Source: Hanleya hanleyi | Lineage: Eukaryota; Mollusca; Polyplacophora; Lepidopleurida; Hanleyidae | Direction: 5' to 3' | NCBI GenBank assembly: GCA_036873755.1 | Contig: JAVTVY010017181.1 | Coordinates: forward strand, 310,001 to 374,000 | DNA: 64,000 nt | Shown: in pieces, positions 21,208 to 32,118 of the stretch | Numbering within the stretch: the first letter of the stretch is position 1 | How the letters are laid out: each line of letters begins with the position of its first letter | Translations under genes and position numbers: made by a program | Notes under the pieces: generated by a model | What the model saw: the letters and a program-made list of their open reading frames with translations, nothing else | What the model was told of the DNA's origin: nothing | Database searches by the model: none

Positions 21208-22656
21208 GTGGTGAAATGTGTTGAAGACTTCCACGATTCTCTGAATAACGTTGTTTTGCAGTGCAGTGAGAATGATCTGATTTTATTACTTGGGGACTTC
21301 AACATGTCTGATCATATTCACTGGGTAAAAACAACTCAATCGCATTGTGATCCCACTATTAAAACCTCCAGTGCTAAAGTCGACCGATTATCACAACTCA
21401 TGCTGGAGTTCGATTTACAACAATACAACAGTCACCCAACTTGTGGTAACAACGTCCTGGACCTGGTGTTTTCTAACTTTCCGGTAAAAAGTGTTGATAT
21501 CGTCAGTACCCCAGCCGTGCGATCAAATCACCGACCTGTGAACATTGACATAATGGTTCCTGCCGTTTCACGTGCCACCGGTAATGACCGCATTGTCTTC
21601 AATTACAAAAAAGCCGACTGGGAGCATTTACGTCTATTGTTATCCTGTTACCCGTGGTCAACACTTTCTTCTTTTAACGACGTCAACGACTGTGTGCAGT
21701 ATTTCTACGATTACCTCTATTGTGCAATTAACGAGGCAGTCCCTAAAGTCAAGGTTAAAAACAAGAAATACCCACAATGGTACGACAATGATCTCATCAG
21801 CATGTTACGAGATAAAGAGAAAGCAAGACGAAAGTTTAAACGAACCAAACATCCTGACGACTATTCAAATTTCTCTGAACTGCGCTCGATTTTCAATGAC
21901 TTGAAAAATTTCAAATATGCCGAATACTTGTCACAGATTGAGAACGATTTAAACGGCAATAGTAAACGCTTTTGGAGCTTCGTTCGATCTAGTAGAAAAT
22001 GTTCTTCAATCCCATCTACTATGTCTTATAACGGTACAACAGCTGACAATCCCGAGGATATAGCTAACATGTTCAATGAATATTTTCACTCTGTTTTCTC
22101 CACTGACCACGATTCTGATTATCTACCTGAGTTTAAACCTGTAAATCAAAGTACATTACAGTTTATTGATGTTAAATACGACGAAGTTTTAGAGATCTTA
22201 ATATCTACAGATGTTCGTAAGGCCTGTGGTCCTGATGACATATCAGGTATTGTACTAAAGGAATGCGCGGAACAGCTAGCTCTCCCACTTTGTATCATAT
22301 TTAATAAATCTCTTTCCACTGGTGTATGCCCGAGTCTCTTCAAAAGAGCAAATGTTATACCTATTTTTAAATCAGGGGAAAAGGAAAACGTAAAAAGCTA
22401 TAGGCCTATTTCCCTTTTACCATTATTTTCGAAAGTTTTAGAACGTGTTGTTCACAACCAGTTATATAATCATGTAAAACAAAACATCACTGATTTTCAG
22501 CACGGTTTTGTTAAAGGTCGCTCGACATGCACAAATCTTGTGGCATACATTGATCAACTGAGCAAGTCCATCGATAACAAAAAACAAGTAGATGCTGTAT
22601 ACATTGATTTTTCCAAAGCCTTTGATTCTGTTTGTCATCGTTTTTTATTAGCTCAT
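21208..22656 (+). mobile_element. CR1/Jockey-like LINE, 5' half (split element)
   Basis: A long frame (to 22,656 before foreign sequence) with the endonuclease C-terminus (LLGDFNM, then SNHRPVNID in place of the usual SDH), a basic linker and the RT start: GPDDISGIVLKE, SYRPISLLPLFSKVLERVV, GFVKGRSTCTNLV and VYIDFSKAFDSVCH. The RT breaks off at ~22,656. The next RT blocks resume at ~35,090, so a ~12.4 kb nest of insertions splits this LINE. The 5' end is truncated within the endonuclease. Confidence 0.9.
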
Positions 22657-23086
22657 CTGGGCCGAAGACCCGATGGGCTTATGTCATGGCCTGATTGTCC
22701 GTCGTCCGTCGTCCATCGTCCGTCGTGTGTCGTCCGTCGTCCGTCGTGTGTAAACATCTTCTTCTCTGAAACCGCTTGACCGATTAAGCTGAAACTTGGC
22801 ATGCATGTTCCCCTCAATGAACACACCAGAATTTGTTCATGCCATGTCGATACGATTTTAAATATGGCCGCCAGGCGGCCATCTTGGATTGCCCCATTAA
22901 ATTTTCTTATCGCGATTTCTCCGGAACTACTGCATGGATCTTTTTCAAATTTGGTACACAAGTTGCCCTTGGGGTCTAGTTGTGCAAGATACCTTTTGTG
23001 GTCTGATTCAGAAATCCAATATGGCCACCAGGCGGCCATCTTGAATTTCCTGACGAAACATTGTTATCGCGATTTTTCAGAAACAA
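22657..23086. repeat. GTCCGTC repeats and left part of the ~155 bp satellite
   Basis: Opens with a CGTCGTCC-rich microsatellite (22,697-22,750), then ~1.5 monomers of the satellite that continues at 32,119 (TTGCCCTTGGGGTCTAGTTG, GGCGGCCATCTTG landmarks). It is cut at 23,086 by the LTR retrotransposon. Confidence 0.8.
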
Positions 23087-23450
23087 TAAAGTAACTTCCT
23101 CGCTATAGTATAGTACCGGCACGGAACAGGGCCTTACCTGTTGAATATGATCCCTAGTTGCTCCCCGGTGCTACGTCCTACCACCTTGAGATCCGCCGCA
23201 AGAGTGCCTTTGCCAACTCGAATCTCCCGGGGACTTATGTCTCCTCGTCCCTGATTGGCTGGTTTTCATGCAGCGCCCTCAGGGGCAATAACTCCCGGAG
23301 GCAGATTACGTTTGGAGACCCTACTTAAGCCAGGCTAACCTACTCCTAACAGTAGCTAAGCTACATTTGGAGGCCCTGCCAAGGCTAGACTAACCTATTA
23401 AGGGTGGCCACCCTCGACTACCTAAACGCTAAAGGGCAGTGTTTACTACA
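23087..23450 (-). repeat. Left (3') long terminal repeat
   Basis: 364 bp; by eye it is identical to 31,755-32,118. It contains a TACTTAAG motif near 23,324 and several CCAACTC/CTCCCCGG blocks. Matching LTRs mean a very young insertion or gene conversion. Confidence 0.95.
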
Positions 23451-23475
23451 CCCTTCCCCCTTTTCTTTTTGGGGA
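23451..23475 (-). other. Polypurine tract
   Basis: On the minus strand, a purine run (AAAAAGAAAAGGGGGAAGGG) lies directly upstream of the 3' LTR, where plus-strand DNA synthesis would be primed. This fixes the element's orientation as minus. Confidence 0.8.
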
Positions 23476-24263
23476 AGGGTCCAATTTCCTAATTGAAAAC
23501 CACCCCCAACCCCGCCCTGGGCATCCTGCACCATGGGCCCCTCTACGATATAAAAACCTATTCAATTAAAATACCCTATAAAATAGGGTTGTGCGAGGAC
23601 ATCTATTCCTCGCACTTCACCTAAAATACCCTCTAAAAACTGACCGCTCCAAGGGGAAAGAAGGTGCAAGTATTTTAACCTTCTCCCCTAAAAATGTCCA
23701 AAAACCCCACCCGTTATGTTTACTAACACCCACCCGCAGAACTGTACTGTCCCCAACGGTACCAGTACTAAAGTTCCGCACCTACCACCACCCCCCAAAA
23801 TTAACGGGATGGGTCACCAATGGTCCCATCCCGCCCAGGGATACCATCCTGAACCCAGGTCACAGGGTCAAGCCCAGGTCACAGGGTCAAGCCCAGGTCA
23901 CAGGGTAGGCAAGACTAACCCGCCACACAGAACACAAATTGATTACTCCCGGAAAGCTATCCTGAAACTATTCCGGGGACTCCCTGCCTGTTTTACCAGG
24001 AAACCAGTGGCCTAAAACTGAAATATACTGGTAACCCGCAACTAATTTTCCCAGGGAGTCGGATACAGAAAAACTACAATATCCTGTGGGCAGTGAATTA
24101 GCCCAAGGAAGTCCCCAATGGTATCCCCGGTTATTACTAAATTTTCGTCAAAATGTTCCCCCCCACTTTCCCTCCCCCTTTTCTTTTAGCTGTCTCCCAT
24201 ACAATCCCTCCAACACCCAATAGGGGTGGAGCCGGCCCAAGAAGTGACCCACCGAACACCTGC
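23476..24263 (-). other. 3' untranslated internal region of the LTR element
   Basis: About 790 bp without a supported gene between the TatD ORF stop and the polypurine tract. A 19 bp direct repeat (CCCAGGTCACAGGGTCAAG) occurs nearly three times at ~23,853-23,908. Confidence 0.6.
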
Positions 24264-26261
24264 CTACAAAGGTAATTTGTACAACAGACAGGCATTCCGG
24301 CGGGTCACCTCCAGGATGACCCAGGGGGGCAAATTTACCATCCTGGACACCCAGCAGGCCACAGGCCACACTCCCCATGGGGTGTTGGGATTTCGGCCTC
24401 CGGGGGGCTTCAAGTACGGGGAATCCGTCTCCAGGAGTAGTCGATCCATGCCCATCTCCCGGAGAACAGTATCATTGTCGCCATCACCCTCGCGAAGAGG
24501 TAAAGCGCTCATCCCGAACATGACGTTCGGGAAGCGCTTCACCCACGCTCGGAGGATGGCGACGTTCCCACTAAAGGAGTGAACATGAATCGGCCATCCT
24601 GGAGGCAAAGTAGCCCCCAGGAGGTCCAGCAGTCTAGCATGGGCAGAAGACTGACCAGGCTTCTTCTCCCTGCAGTGAATAACTACAGGGAGATTCCGCT
24701 CCACGGCCAACGGCAGGACTTTTTTCAGGAAATCCTCCTGCCGCCGGCGCTCTATGTCAGTCTCATGCCCATGCCAGTCGAGACCCACCTCCCCCAGGCC
24801 ACGGCATCGAGGCTCATCCAGTTTCGCAACTAGGGCGGTCATGGATGACCCCGAAACCGGAAGACTGGCCTGATGGGGGTGGATCCCGTAGGTGGTCTGT
24901 ATTCTCGGGTCTTCCAGAAGACGTCGGAGGGCACCAGGCTCCGACCTGTTCGGGAAGACGAGATTACAGATCACCGAAGTGATCTCCAGCCGCTCAGCAT
25001 ACTCCACATCGACCAACTCCCGAAGTTCCTCAAGACTGGTGAAGATCCCAAGGTCCTTCAGGAGCAGGTCGAGGTGGGCATGAGCATCCACCGCCCTCGG
25101 TGTGGGGCATACGCCCAGAGCACCGGTCAACCGCTGTGGATCGACCAGCCGCTCCCTCTGAGCAGCCGACAGGAACGCCAGGACGCGTCCCAGCACCTGC
25201 CAACTGATCAGAGCCGCCACCGAGGACGGAGGGGAGACACTCAAGGAATGGGTAATGACCCCACGAGAAGCATCGAAGGCCACCATTAGGGCCATACAGT
25301 TTCCCGTGGGGTCAACCTCCAGCTCCTGTGGAAATAGCCTGTTGGCCACCACGTAATCCAGCAGGGCCTGATACGTGTTGACCCGCAGTATTTCCATCAG
25401 GGACTGAAGGAACCCGTGAAGGAGAGGCACCCACCGCCACCAGTGGTCATCGGTGAATGCCCACTCCTCCACAGATTCATGCTCGTCCGCTCCGTGCCGT
25501 AAATTATAGCCCAGAGAGGACGAGCGATAGCCACACTCCCAGCAAAATCTCTCCGGCGACATCCAGGCTGGAAAGTGTATCCAGCCCAGATGTCGTCGAA
25601 GCTTTTGGCCGAGAGGCAGCTGGCAAATAGGACAAACTTTCCTGCGACAGTCGGCGTTGATTTGAGCAATCCACCGACCGTCACAGGGAAGAGGTCCTAG
25701 CTGTGGTCCCAGGGGACGGCCTCCAGTGGTACCCTCCCCTGGGACCCCCACAGATGCTTCAATGGGTCCCTCCAGAGGAGCCGGAGCAGGCACTACCGGC
25801 TGTGACCCCAATGGATGGCCGCCAATGGTACCATCCACAGGGACCACACCAACTGGCCCACCCAACCCCACCAGAGGAACCCGATCAACTACAGGAGCTA
25901 CTGGCTCCAGGGGACGGCTGCAACCACCATCCCCCGGAACCACCTCCGCAGACCTACTGGGCTGTTCCACTTCGGGAACTGGAGGGGGCACCAAATCCTC
26001 CATATCCCGAAATGGAACACCCTCTCCCATAACCCTACCTTCTACACCAAAAAATTGATCAAAATCCGCCCCCGTAACACTAGCCCACCCCCCAAAAGCT
26101 TTATCTAAATCCTCCCCGGTTACCCCTGCCCAACCTACTGCACCCTCTACTACCCCACCCTGCGCCTGACCCTCTAAATCAACCACTACCCATTCCTCCA
26201 TTTCCCTAACAACTACCCCCGTACTCCCCCTATCCTGCCCATTATTGTTTCCCTGATCCAT
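24264..26261 (-). CDS. C2H2 zinc-finger plus TatD-type hydrolase fusion protein (copy A, intact)
   Basis: A 665-residue open frame. Residues 1-~75 are Gly/Val/Glu-rich; ~76-195 Pro/Val/Gly-rich; ~205-265 hold two C2H2 fingers (CPICQ...HLGWIH and CWECGY...HGADEH). A helical linker follows to ~385. Residues ~388-655 form a TatD metal-dependent hydrolase: HAH near 392, GEVGLDW near 490, VIHCRE near 528, HVHSFSG near 558 and ETDSPYL near 611. All expected metal ligands (HxH, Glu, His, His, Asp) are present. TatD proteins are 3'-5' exonucleases or AP-site nucleases; the closest animal family is TATDN2-like. It occupies the position downstream of integrase where env would lie. Confidence 0.88.
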   Translation of the reverse strand: MDQGNNNGQDRGSTGVVVREMEEWVVVDLEGQAQGGVVEGAVGWAGVTGEDLDKAFGGWASVTGADFDQFFGVEGRVMGEGVPFRDMEDLVPPPVPEVEQPSRSAEVVPGDGGCSRPLEPVAPVVDRVPLVGLGGPVGVVPVDGTIGGHPLGSQPVVPAPAPLEGPIEASVGVPGEGTTGGRPLGPQLGPLPCDGRWIAQINADCRRKVCPICQLPLGQKLRRHLGWIHFPAWMSPERFCWECGYRSSSLGYNLRHGADEHESVEEWAFTDDHWWRWVPLLHGFLQSLMEILRVNTYQALLDYVVANRLFPQELEVDPTGNCMALMVAFDASRGVITHSLSVSPPSSVAALISWQVLGRVLAFLSAAQRERLVDPQRLTGALGVCPTPRAVDAHAHLDLLLKDLGIFTSLEELRELVDVEYAERLEITSVICNLVFPNRSEPGALRRLLEDPRIQTTYGIHPHQASLPVSGSSMTALVAKLDEPRCRGLGEVGLDWHGHETDIERRRQEDFLKKVLPLAVERNLPVVIHCREKKPGQSSAHARLLDLLGATLPPGWPIHVHSFSGNVAILRAWVKRFPNVMFGMSALPLREGDGDNDTVLREMGMDRLLLETDSPYLKPPGGRNPNTPWGVWPVACWVSRMVNLPPWVILEVTRRNACLLYKLPL

Positions 26262-26720
26262 TTTGTGATTTTAGAATTTTGTGATGGTGCACCTAAATAC
26301 TCTTGGGAAGTGTCTACAACAAAAGAAACACTTATTCTAAACAACATCTAGGAGTTACATCAATCCATCACATTATTCCACGCTACAACATGAGCATGCC
26401 ACATCACAACATAAGCATGCAAGGGCACGAACACGAGCATGCAAGGGTACAAACTTGAGCATGCAAGGATACAAACTTGAGCATGCAAGGGCACAAACAT
26501 ACTACACATCAACTGTACTACCTAGACCACAATCAAAAAATGAACCCAAAAAACATATATACAAAATGTTGAGCGCCATGGACAAGCTCCCCAGTGAACA
26601 ATGGCGAAACACAGCCTGCCACCGAAGGCCAGTTGTCTCACGCGAACGCGCGACACATCAAATCTACTTTAACTCTCCACACCCAAAAACTGAGGGGGAC
26701 GACTTTTTCGTCCAGCACGA
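26262..26720 (-). repeat. Spacer with GCATGC repeats between integrase and TatD ORF
   Basis: A series of ~24 bp repeats with GAGCATGCAAGG(G/A) at ~26,390-26,500, repeated in copy B at ~29,290-29,405. It could hold an internal promoter or splice signal for the downstream ORF; nothing direct shows that. Confidence 0.6.
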
Positions 26721-26748
26721 GTGACCCGCGGCGGTCCAATTACTTCGT

Positions 26749-27639
26749 TCAAGTCTGAACTCGAGTCCAAGACCTGCTTTTTCCCCCACGATGGGACCTC
26801 TTTCGCTTCGGTGTCCCAAACAACATCCCCAAGTCTAAGTCCGGAACATCAGACGTGAACAAGGGTGGAGCAGAGTTCTGATTTACTTGATCCCCCTCCT
26901 CCCCTACAATATTCTTTCCCAAATCGGTTGTCCCAAGTATAGTGTGACGTCTCCGACGGACCCACAGGGGTACATCTCGGTCCCGGCACTGACGAAGAAC
27001 GTCATGGTGCCAAACATGCGTACCCCGTCTGCTTTCAACTCGATACAAGCAGGGGCCCAGAACAGCCACAACAATATACGGGCCAGCAAAAATAGGTCGC
27101 AACTTTTTGCTCTGACCTACCTTAACAGCCAAGTCCCGGCGATAAACTAAATCGCCTACGCTATAGACTTTCTGCTCCAATCTCAAGTCGTAGGTACGTT
27201 TTTGGCGCAACTGACATGCCCCGACCTTATCACGGGCCAGGCGATGAACCTCCTCCAGCTGAAGTAGCAGCTGCTTCAGGTATTCCCCCCCTGAAGATTG
27301 CTGGAGGTTCACACCCGCGACACCCAACAGGATATCCACTGGCATCGTCACTTCCCTCCCCAACATCAAAAGATTGGGAGAGAAACCAGTGTCTCTGTTG
27401 GGCATTGCCCGAATGGCCATGCCGATCAATGGCAAGTGCTTATCCCAATCCGACTGATGGCTCTCAAGGTAACACCGCACCAATTGAAGAAGGAGCCTGT
27501 TACACCGTTCCACCTGCCCATTAGAGCACGGGCGATACGGTGTGGTGCGTGTCTTGGTCACCTCGAAAACCCTGCAGAATTCGGAAAACAGATTACCATC
27601 AAAATTTCGTCCCTGGTCGGTGTGTACTTGCAAGGGCAC
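26749..27639 (-). pseudogene. Integrase C-terminal part, copy A
   Basis: Contains VHTDQGRNFDG (second catalytic Asp), SNGQVERCNRLL (catalytic Glu) and a C-terminal basic/beta region (YSVGDLVYRRDLAVKVG, FAGPYIVV). The first catalytic Asp and the zinc-binding N-terminus are missing: readable homology starts at a KWLEICPLPEQS-like segment near the foldback at 27,735. A one-base difference from copy B near 26,785 changes the last ~15 residues. It is a Ty3/Gypsy-type integrase fragment, not functional alone. Confidence 0.88.
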
Positions 27640-27642
27640 GCC

Positions 27643-27789
27643 AAACCGAACAATGAAACCCTCTAGGAAAGCCTTAGCGATGCTTTCAGCTGATTGCTCA
27701 GGTAAGGGACAGATCTCCAGCCATTTCGTAAACTGATCGATCAGCTGAAAGCATCGCTAAGGCTTTCCTAGAGGGTTTCATTGTTCGGA
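27643..27789. repeat. Foldback junction 1 (inverted ~50 bp)
   Basis: The sequence around 27,645-27,694 (AACAATGAAACCCTCTAGG, then GCGATGCTTTCAGCTGA) is repeated in reverse at 27,740-27,789, separated by ~45 bp. It marks the join between unit A's integrase and unit B's truncated TatD ORF. It looks like a template-switch scar. Confidence 0.9.
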
Positions 27790-29164
27790 GACCGGAAGAC
27801 TGGCCTGATGGGGGTGGATCCCGTAGGTGGTCTGTATTCTCGGGTCTTCCAGAAGACGTCGGAGGGCACCAGGCTCCGACCTGTTCGGGAAGACGAGATT
27901 ACAGATCACCGAAGTGATCTCCAGCCGCTCAGCATACTCCACATCGACCAACTCCCGAAGTTCCTCAAGACTGGTGAAGATCCCAAGGTCCTTCAGGAGC
28001 AGGTCGAGGTGGGCATGAGCATCCACCGCCCTCGGTGTGGGGCATACGCCCAGAGCACCGGTCAACCGCTGTGGATCGACCAGCCGCTCCCTCTGAGCAG
28101 CCGACAGGAACGCCAGCACGCGTCCCAGCACCTGCCAACTGATCAGAGCCGCCACCGAGGACGGAGGGGAGACACTCAAGGAATGGGTAATGACCCCACG
28201 AGAAGCATCGAAGGCCACCATTAGGGCCATACAGAAATAGCCTGTTGGCCACCACGTAATCCAGCAGGGCCTGATACGTGTTGACCCGCAGTATTTCCAT
28301 CAGGGACTGAAGGAACCCGTGAAGGAGAGGCACCCACCGCCACCAGTGGTCATCGGTGAATGCCCACTCCTCCACAGATTCATGCTCGTCCGCTCCGTGC
28401 CGTAAATTATAGCCCAGAGAGGACGAGCGATAGCCACACTCCCAGCAAAATCTCTCCGGCGACATCCAGGCTGGAAAGTGTATCCAGCCCAGATGTCGTC
28501 GAAGCTTTTGGCCGAGAGGCAGCTGGCAAATAGGACAAACTTTCCTGCGACAGTCGGCGTTGATTTGAGCAATCCACCGACCGTCACAGGGAAGAGGTCC
28601 TAGCTGTGGTCCCAGGGGACGGCCTCCAGTGGTACCCTCCCCTGGGACCCCCACAGATGCTTCAATGGGTCCCTCCAGAGGAGCCGGAGCAGGCACTACC
28701 GGCTGTGACCCCAATGGATGGCCGCCAATGGTACCATCCACAGGGACCACACCAACTGGCCCACCCAACCCCACCAGAGGAACCCGATCAACTACAGGAG
28801 CTACTGGTTCCAGGGGACGGCTGCAACCACCATCCCCCGGAACCACCTCCGCAGACCTACTGGGCTGTTCCACTTCGGGAACTGGAGGGGGCACCAAATC
28901 CTCCATATCCCGAAATGGAACACCCTCTCCCATAACCCTACCTTCTACACCAAAAAATTGATCAAAATCCGCCCCCGTAACACTAGCCCACCCCCCAAAA
29001 GCTTTATCTAAATTCTCCCCGGTTACCCCTGCCCAACCTACTGCACCCTCTACTACCCCACCCTGCGCCTGACCCTCTAAATCAACCACTACCCATTCCT
29101 CCATTTCCCTAACAACTACCCCCGTACTCCCCCTATCCTGCCCATTATTGTTTCCCTGATCCAT
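27778..29164 (-). pseudogene. ZnF-TatD ORF, copy B (deletion and 3' truncation)
   Basis: Starts at 29,164 and matches copy A through the fingers and linker. A 31 bp deletion near 28,233 shifts the frame, so the open frame ends at 27,965. The TatD part can be read in the original frame from 28,230 to 27,778, where it stops at the foldback after the HAHLD and IHPHQ segments. The Glu, later His and Asp ligands are absent. Confidence 0.88.
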
Positions 29165-29571
29165 TTTGTGATTTTAGAATTTTGTGATGGTGCACCTAAA
29201 TACTCTTGGGAAGTGTCTACAACAAAAGAAACACTTATTCTAAACAACATCTAGGAGTTACATCAATCCATCACATTATTCCACGCTACAACATGAGCAT
29301 GCCACATCACAACATAAGCATGCAAGGGCACGAACACGAGCATGCAAGGGTACAAACTTGAGCATGCAAGGATACAAACTTGAGCATGCAAGGGCACAAA
29401 CATACTACACATCAACTGTACTACCTAGACCACAATCAAAAAATGAACCCAAAAAACATATATACAAAATGTTGAGCGCCATGGACAAGCTCCCCAGTGA
29501 ACAATGGCGAAACACAGCCTGCCACCGAAGGCCAGTTGTCTCACGCGAACGCGCGACACATCAAATCTACT
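29165..29571 (-). repeat. GCATGC-repeat spacer, copy B
   Basis: Same spacer as 26,262-26,720, almost identical. No separate gene. Confidence 0.6.
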
Positions 29572-30543
29572 TTAACTCTCCACACCCAAAAACTGAGGGG
29601 GACGACTTTTTCGTCCAGCACGAGTGACCCGCGGCGGTCCAATTACTTCGTTCAAGTCTGAACTCGAGTCCAAGACCTGCTTTTTCCTCCTACGATGGGA
29701 CCTCTTTCGCTTCGGTGTCCCAAACAACATCCCCAAGTCTAAGTCCGGAACATCAGACGTGAACAAGGGTGGAGCAGAGTTCTGATTTACTTGATCCCCC
29801 TCCTCCCCTACAATATTCTTTCCCAAATCGGTTGTCCCAAGTATAGTGTGACGTCTCCGACGGACCCACAGGGGTACATCTCGGTCCCGGCACTGACGAA
29901 GAACGTCATGGTGCCAAACATGCGTACCCCGTCTGCTTTCAACTCGATACAAGCAGGGGCCCAGAACAGCCACAACAATATACGGGCCAGCAAAAATAGG
30001 TCGCAACTTTTTGCTCTGACCTACCTTAACAGCCAAGTCCCGGCGATAAACTAAATCGCCTACGCTATAGACTTTCTGCTCCAATCTCAAGTCGTAGGTA
30101 CGTTTTTGGCGCAACTGACATGCCCCGACCTTATCACGGGCCAGGCGATGAACCTCCTCCAGCTGAAGTAGCAGCTGCTTCAGATATTCCCCCCCTGAAG
30201 ATTGCTGGAGGTTCACACCCGCGACACCCAACAGGATATCCACTGGCATCGTCACTTCCCTCCCCAACATCAAAAGATTGGGAGAGAAACCAGTGTCTCT
30301 GTTGGGCATTGCCCGAATGGCCATGCCGATCAATGGCAAGTGCTTATCCCAATCCGATTGATGGCTCTCAAGGTAACACCGCACCAATTGAAGAAGGAGC
30401 CTGTTACACCGTTCCACCTGCCCATTAGAGCACGGGCGATACGGTGTGGTGCGTGTCTTGGTCACCTCGAAAACCCTGCAGAATTCGGAAAACAGATTAC
30501 CATCAAAATTTCGTCCCTGGTCGGTGTGTACTTGCAAGGGCAC
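29572..30543 (-). pseudogene. Integrase C-terminal part, copy B (longer tail)
   Basis: Same core as copy A with both the HTDQGRNFDG Asp and the GQVERCNRLL Glu. It has an extra ~30 C-terminal residues rich in Arg/Ser because copy A's one-base indel is absent; this is probably the ancestral C-terminus. It lacks the first catalytic Asp and the N-terminal zinc domain. Confidence 0.88.
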
Positions 30544-30546
30544 GCC

Positions 30547-30693
30547 AAACCGAACAATGAAACCCTCTAGGAAAGCCTTAGCGATGCTTTCAGCTGATTG
30601 CTCAGGTAAGGGACAGATCTCCAGCCATTTCGTAAACTGATCGATCAGCTGAAAGCATCGCTAAGGCTTTCCTAGAGGGTTTCATTGTTCGGA
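30547..30693. repeat. Foldback junction 2 (same structure as junction 1)
   Basis: The inverted ~50 bp arrangement of 27,643-27,789 recurs exactly 2,904 bp to the right. An identical scar at both joins means the rearranged unit was itself tandemly copied after the foldback arose. Confidence 0.9.
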
Positions 30694-31740
30694 GACCGGA
30701 AGACTGGCCTGATGGGGGTGGATCCCGTAGGTGGTCTGTATTCTCGGGTCTTCCAGAAGACGTCGGAGGGCACCAGGCTCCGACCTGTTCGGGAAGACGA
30801 GATTACAGATCACCGAAGTGATCTCCAGCCGCTCAGCATACTCCACATCGACCAACTCCCGAAGTTCCTCAAGACTGGTGAAGATCCCAAGGTCCTTCAG
30901 GAGCAGGTCGAGGTGGGCATGAACATCCACCGCCCTCGGTGTGGGGCATACGCCCAGAGCACCGGTCAACCGCTGTGGATCGACCAGCCGCTCCCTCTGA
31001 GCAGCCGACAGGAACGCCAGCACGCGTCCCAGCACCTGCCAACTGATCAGAGCCGCCACCGAGGACGGAGGGGAGACACTCAAGGAATGGGTAATGACCC
31101 CACGAGAAGCATCGAAGGCCACCATTAGGGCCATACAGAAATAGCCTGTTGGCCACCACGTAATCCAGCAGGGCCTGATACGTGTTGACCCGCAGTATTT
31201 CCATCAGGGACTGAAGGAACCCGTGAAGGAGAGGCACCCACCGCCACCAGTGGTCATCGGTGAATGCCCACTCCTCCACAAATTCATGCTCGTCCGCTCC
31301 GTGCCGTAAATTATAGCCCAGAGAGGACGAGCGATAGCCACACTCCCAGCAAAATCTCTCCGGCGACATCCAGGCTGGAAAGTGTATCCAGCCCAGATGT
31401 CGTCGAAGCTTTTGGCCGAGAGGCAGCTGGCAAATAGGACAAACTTTCCTGCGACAGTCGGCGTTGATTTGAGCAATCCACCGACCGTCACAGGGAAGAG
31501 GTCCTAGCTGTGGTCCCAGGGGACGGCCTCCAGTGGTACCCTCCCCTGGGACCCCCACAGATGCTTCAATGGGTCCCTCCAGAGGAGCCGGAGCAGGCAC
31601 TACCGGCTGTGACCCCAATGGATGGCCGCCAATGGTACCATCCACAGGGACCACACCAACTGGCCCACCCAACCCCACCAGAGGAACCCGATCAACTACA
31701 GGAGCTACTGGCTCCAGGGGACGGCTGCAACCACCATCCC
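30682..31740 (-). pseudogene. ZnF-TatD ORF, copy C (both ends truncated)
   Basis: Lacks the first ~120 codons: homology starts directly at the primer-binding site. The fingers are intact. It shares copy B's 31 bp deletion and TatD truncation, and has one His-region substitution (VDVHAH instead of VDAHAH). Confidence 0.85.
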
Positions 31741-31753
31741 ACTTCTGACACCA
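31736..31753 (-). other. Primer-binding site
   Basis: On the minus strand, TGGTGTCAGAAGTGGGAT begins one base after the 5' LTR, starting with the canonical TGG complementary to a tRNA CCA end. The tRNA species was not determined. Confidence 0.8.
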
Positions 31754-31754
31754 T

Positions 31755-32118
31755 TAAAGTAACTTCCTCGCTATAGTATAGTACCGGCACGGAACAGGGC
31801 CTTACCTGTTGAATATGATCCCTAGTTGCTCCCCGGTGCTACGTCCTACCACCTTGAGATCCGCCGCAAGAGTGCCTTTGCCAACTCGAATCTCCCGGGG
31901 ACTTATGTCTCCTCGTCCCTGATTGGCTGGTTTTCATGCAGCGCCCTCAGGGGCAATAACTCCCGGAGGCAGATTACGTTTGGAGACCCTACTTAAGCCA
32001 GGCTAACCTACTCCTAACAGTAGCTAAGCTACATTTGGAGGCCCTGCCAAGGCTAGACTAACCTATTAAGGGTGGCCACCCTCGACTACCTAAACGCTAA
32101 AGGGCAGTGTTTACTACA
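31755..32118 (-). repeat. Right (5') long terminal repeat
   Basis: 364 bp, matching 23,087-23,450 base for base as far as I can read. It would contain the promoter on the minus strand. Confidence 0.95.

Larger units (their letters stand above)
23087..32118 (-). mobile_element. LTR retrotransposon (Ty3/Gypsy-like) carrying zinc-finger/TatD ORFs
   Basis: 364 bp direct LTRs flank a 8.3 kb interior. On the minus strand the LTR starts TGTAGTAAAC. A primer-binding site follows the right-hand (5') LTR, and a purine tract precedes the left-hand (3') LTR. The target duplication is ACAA (23,083-23,086 and 32,119-32,122), inside a satellite monomer. The interior lacks gag, protease, RT and RNase H. It holds the 3' part of an integrase and a ZnF-TatD ORF as tandem copies (A 24,264-27,789; B 27,790-30,693; C 30,694-31,740, truncated). 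It must depend on proteins supplied in trans. Confidence 0.92.

Noticed and set aside
25703..26108. Plus-strand Pro-rich ORFs opposite the TatD gene
   Set aside because: They are antisense shadows of the Pro/Gly-rich region on the minus strand and recur identically in each copy.
24856..31740. Three separate LTR elements rather than one with internal copies
   Set aside because: Only one pair of LTRs, one PBS, one PPT and one target duplication are present.
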